DNA of 30,413 nt from a virus. Shown here one piece after another: positions 27,843 to 30,413 of the stretch. The number at the start of each line of letters is the position of its first letter. Position 1 is the first letter of the stretch. The notes under the pieces were generated by a model, which was given only the letters and a program-made list of their open reading frames with translations, made no database searches and was not told the origin of the DNA. The stretch covers positions 1 through 30,413 of the IMG/VR virus record IMGVR_UViG_3300025889_000618; one strand, 5' to 3'. The position numbers and the translations under genes were made by a program.

Positions 27843-30245
27843 ATGATTCAACTTATAGCATATAACCAATCAACAGATGCAGCCAATTATTTAGATATTG
27901 ATGCAGATGAAGATATTTCTTTAAACTTTCAGGTTTCAGAGGTTCAAGATTTTAGCAGCAGAAAGTCAAGTAGAAGTAATTCATTTAGCTTGCCATTTAC
28001 CGATACAAACAATAAATTCTTTAACCACCTTTATAACGTTAATTTAGCAACAGGTTCATTTAATATTTACCAAAAAACTAAATGTGAATTACAAGTTGAT
28101 AGTTTAACGCAAATACAAGGCTATTTGTATGTTGAAAGTGTAAACCTATTAACCGAACGTTATGAGGTTGTTGTAATTGGTGAAACGGGAAATCTTAAAG
28201 ATGAATTAGGCGAAAAAAAGCTTCAAGATTTAGATTCAGATTGGCAAAATACATTTGCTCATAATTTAACTTATAATAACATAGTTAATAGTTGGGATGA
28301 TAATATTACATACATATCAGCAGGAGCTGACCAAAGCGTAATTAAATACCCTTTTATAAATTGGGGTATAGATAACAAAGTATGGACATTAGGCGGTAAT
28401 AATACAAATGATATTATTCAATCAACGGGGGCAATTAAAGAGTATGAATTTAAACCTGCAATAAAATTAGTTACATTATTTGATAAAATATTTTCAGATG
28501 CAGGTTATTCTTATGATAGCCAATTTTTTTCAACATCGGGGTTTAATATTTATGATACTTACATAACACTTGCACCACAACACAGTGTTGTTAAATATAG
28601 AATAACAAATAATGGGTTTAAGGCAATACAAACGGCAGATTTACAAATATCAACAAACACTGCTTTTGATATGCCATTTAATAATGATTCAACAGGTGGT
28701 GCTTATGATACAAATAATAATTATGATAATGTAAATTATCAATACACAGCACCAAGACAGGGTACATACGCATTTAAAATTAAAGCCTTTGTTGAGTTTA
28801 CCCGTAATGATGCAGCAGACCAATTTTCGGCTATTTATAATTTTGATATTGCTGTCAATAATACAAGTTATGCAACAAGTCAAAATTATTCTATTGCTAA
28901 CGTTGTTGATGGTGGTACTACTACTCAAGAAATTGATTTAATATTTTATTTAAATTTAAATGTGGGCAGCGTTGTAAAAATGCAAATAACAGCAATTGAC
29001 CCTTCTCCGCCATTAACATTATATTTAAAAGAAAATTCATACTTTCAATTATTAAAGCAACCAAATACACCAACAGGTGAAACAATTTATTTGCAAGATA
29101 ATATGCCTGATGAATTTCAGATTGACTTTTTAAAATCAATCTTTGAGCATTTTAATATGTTTGTTGAGCCTAAGCAAGATAATCCAAAAGAATTAATTAT
29201 TGACCCTTACCCAATTTATATGGATAGGGGAACAACTTTAGATTGGACTGATAAACTTGACGAAAACAAAGAGATTCAAATAATACCTACAACCAACTTT
29301 AGAAAATCTAAATTGACTTGGGAATGGCGAGAAGATAAAAACTATTTATCAACCTATAGAAGGGATTTTTCAAAGAAGCCATATGGTTCATTTATCTACG
29401 AAGATGAAAGCGATTTGGTAGAGGGTGAATATAAAAACAAAACAATATTTTCAGAGCCTACCAATAGGTTAATAAATATTAGTGGCACAACTCAAATTTA
29501 TGAGTTATGCGTGATGGATTTAACAGCACGTCAAAGTGATGGAAAAATAGCAGTTTTAAAGGGCAATCCAAGAATATTTTTCTTTAAAAAGAAAACAATA
29601 CAAGGGGCAACAATAAAATTATATGATGAAGCCACAACCACATTTAATACTTTAGATACTTATGGTTATGCAGGGCATTATTCAGATGTGCCTGCTTCAA
29701 GTGGTGTATTCAATTTAAATTGGTCAGATACTTATTCGGGTATTTATAATTTCGATGTTTGGGTAGATTCAGCCACAGAAAATACACCGTTTACTTTATA
29801 TTGGAAACAATATTTAAATGAAATTTACACAAGTGAGGCAAGAATGGTTAAGGCTTATTTTAACCTTAATTCAGTTGATATCCACAACCTAAGATTTAAC
29901 AATAAAATATTTGTAAAAGATACCTTTTACCGAATTAACTCTATTCAAAATTACAAGGTAAATGAAACACAACCAACAATGGTTGAGTTGATAAAGTTAG
30001 GTGTTGGCAATGCAGGCTTAGGTAATAAATGCGCTTTAATTATAGATTCATTTAATTTAGATGGAACAGTAAACTTTGCAAATGCTGAAACGGGTGCTAG
30101 TGCAACGGCAAATAAAGGTTGTTGTGAGGCTTACGGATATAGTTGGCAGGCAGAAGGTGATGGGGGTATTTGCTATTGGAAACAACCAACAGATAATGGT
30201 GACCCATTTGCGCCACAAGGATTAGATGCACCCGAAGGAGGATAA
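27843..30245 (+). CDS. Tail tip / baseplate protein with Cys-containing C-terminus
   Basis: An 800 aa protein, the longest in the window. The N-terminal 130 residues (DISLNFQVSEVQDFSSRKSSRSNSFSLPFTDTNN) are typical of large Bacteroidota phage tail proteins. A beta-sandwich-like middle follows, then QIDFLKSIFEHFNMFVEPKQDNPKELIIDPY near 425-455, resembling gpD/gp27-type hub segments. The end has four Cys (730, 760, 761, 777) in a Gly-rich context and finishes in Pro/Gly/Asp. It probably forms the tail tip or hub. Confidence 0.65.
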   Translation: MIQLIAYNQSTDAANYLDIDADEDISLNFQVSEVQDFSSRKSSRSNSFSLPFTDTNNKFFNHLYNVNLATGSFNIYQKTKCELQVDSLTQIQGYLYVESVNLLTERYEVVVIGETGNLKDELGEKKLQDLDSDWQNTFAHNLTYNNIVNSWDDNITYISAGADQSVIKYPFINWGIDNKVWTLGGNNTNDIIQSTGAIKEYEFKPAIKLVTLFDKIFSDAGYSYDSQFFSTSGFNIYDTYITLAPQHSVVKYRITNNGFKAIQTADLQISTNTAFDMPFNNDSTGGAYDTNNNYDNVNYQYTAPRQGTYAFKIKAFVEFTRNDAADQFSAIYNFDIAVNNTSYATSQNYSIANVVDGGTTTQEIDLIFYLNLNVGSVVKMQITAIDPSPPLTLYLKENSYFQLLKQPNTPTGETIYLQDNMPDEFQIDFLKSIFEHFNMFVEPKQDNPKELIIDPYPIYMDRGTTLDWTDKLDENKEIQIIPTTNFRKSKLTWEWREDKNYLSTYRRDFSKKPYGSFIYEDESDLVEGEYKNKTIFSEPTNRLINISGTTQIYELCVMDLTARQSDGKIAVLKGNPRIFFFKKKTIQGATIKLYDEATTTFNTLDTYGYAGHYSDVPASSGVFNLNWSDTYSGIYNFDVWVDSATENTPFTLYWKQYLNEIYTSEARMVKAYFNLNSVDIHNLRFNNKIFVKDTFYRINSIQNYKVNETQPTMVELIKLGVGNAGLGNKCALIIDSFNLDGTVNFANAETGASATANKGCCEAYGYSWQAEGDGGICYWKQPTDNGDPFAPQGLDAPEGG

Positions 30246-30247
30246 TT

Positions 30248-30391
30248 ATGATAACAGAAACTTTAGAAATATTAAGCAAGATTAAAAAGCCACCAAAGAA
30301 GGCAAGCAAAGAGTTAAAATTTGCATTTGGTAACGATTACCTGCCTTTTTCGTTTAGAGATATGATAACCCATTTAAAAAAGTTGGTATAA
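30248..30391 (+). CDS. Small basic hypothetical protein (47 aa)
   Basis: Starts 2 nt after the tail-tip stop and ends at a TAATG junction. The product starts MITETLEILSKIKKPPKKASKEL and contains NDYLPFSFRDMITHL. Too short for the family to be recognised; a small tail component or chaperone is plausible. Confidence 0.55.
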   Translation: MITETLEILSKIKKPPKKASKELKFAFGNDYLPFSFRDMITHLKKLV

Positions 30392-30413
30392 TGGCAAAGG
30401 TAATAGCAGTTGA
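30391..30413 (+). CDS. 5' end of a gene cut by the window edge
   Basis: ATG at the TAATG junction with the previous gene. Only MAKVIAV can be read. The tail gene order suggests that the tape measure gene has yet to come and this could be it, but the visible residues cannot decide. Confidence 0.55.

Noticed and set aside
1-30413. CRISPR array, tRNA or rRNA genes, insertion sequence, integrase or attachment site
   Set aside because: Looked for in the gaps and gene list; no regularly spaced repeats, cloverleaf, transposase or integrase motif was seen by eye.

Overview
The window reads as part of the genome of a tailed, double-stranded DNA phage (class Caudoviricetes) of a Bacteroidota host, most likely a flavobacterium. 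The reasons are: AT-rich sequence; every supported gene on the + strand in tightly overlapping operons (many ATGA or TAATG junctions); A-rich translation starts without a clear Shine-Dalgarno; and repeated intergenic boxes of the Bacteroidota promoter type TAnnTTTG. No integrase, repressor/Cro pair, tRNA or CRISPR array was recognised, so a lysogenic lifestyle has no support here. Both ends cut through genes.

Layout. 1-3771: packaging operon with an XkdF-like prohead protease, a DUF115-like protein, small and large terminase and a GT-B glycosyltransferase. 3794-6136: promoter/terminator unit, scaffold-like protein, major capsid protein, a probable tail or virion protein, operon terminator. 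6139-6937: an AT-rich HNH endonuclease with its own promoter and a structured leader, apparently inserted into the late operon. 6977-9695: small structural protein, portal with a MuF-like tail domain, head-tail adaptor. 9700-10962: lysis-type cassette (coiled-coil protein, M15 peptidase endolysin, holin-like protein). 10963-21460: early module with a DnaQ-like exonuclease, Rad52-type annealing protein, YqaJ exonuclease, stand-alone DnaA domain IV protein, SSB-like protein, three DNA methyltransferases, a PLP-fold enzyme, a replisome-organizer-like protein, a PD-(D/E)xK nuclease and a RusA resolvase. 21470-30413: sigma-like factor followed by tail genes: frameshifted tail assembly chaperone, tail terminator-like protein, fibers, HK97 gp10-like protein, large tail proteins, and the first codons of a further gene.

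How it fits together. Rad52-type annealing protein, YqaJ exonuclease, SSB-like protein and RusA make a coherent recombination set. The methyltransferases and the PLP enzyme suggest DNA modification against host restriction. The sigma-like protein lies exactly at the early/tail boundary.

The most unusual observation is a family of short intergenic RNAs. At 6139-6238, 16144-16240 and 17838-17943 a TAnnTTTG promoter is followed within about 100 nt by two perfect or near-perfect helices that cross each other (H-type pseudoknot geometry). The second helix is also an intrinsic terminator with a T-tract, and it ends just before the next start codon. Sequences differ but pairing and spacing are kept. 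Two simpler promoter-then-terminator units lie at 3794-3868 and 12215-12287. I recognise no named RNA family in these. A 12-mer (GTTATTAGRTTA) before three structural genes, a cluster of palindromes at 10963-11004 and a palindrome over the recombination-operon promoter are further candidate control sites.
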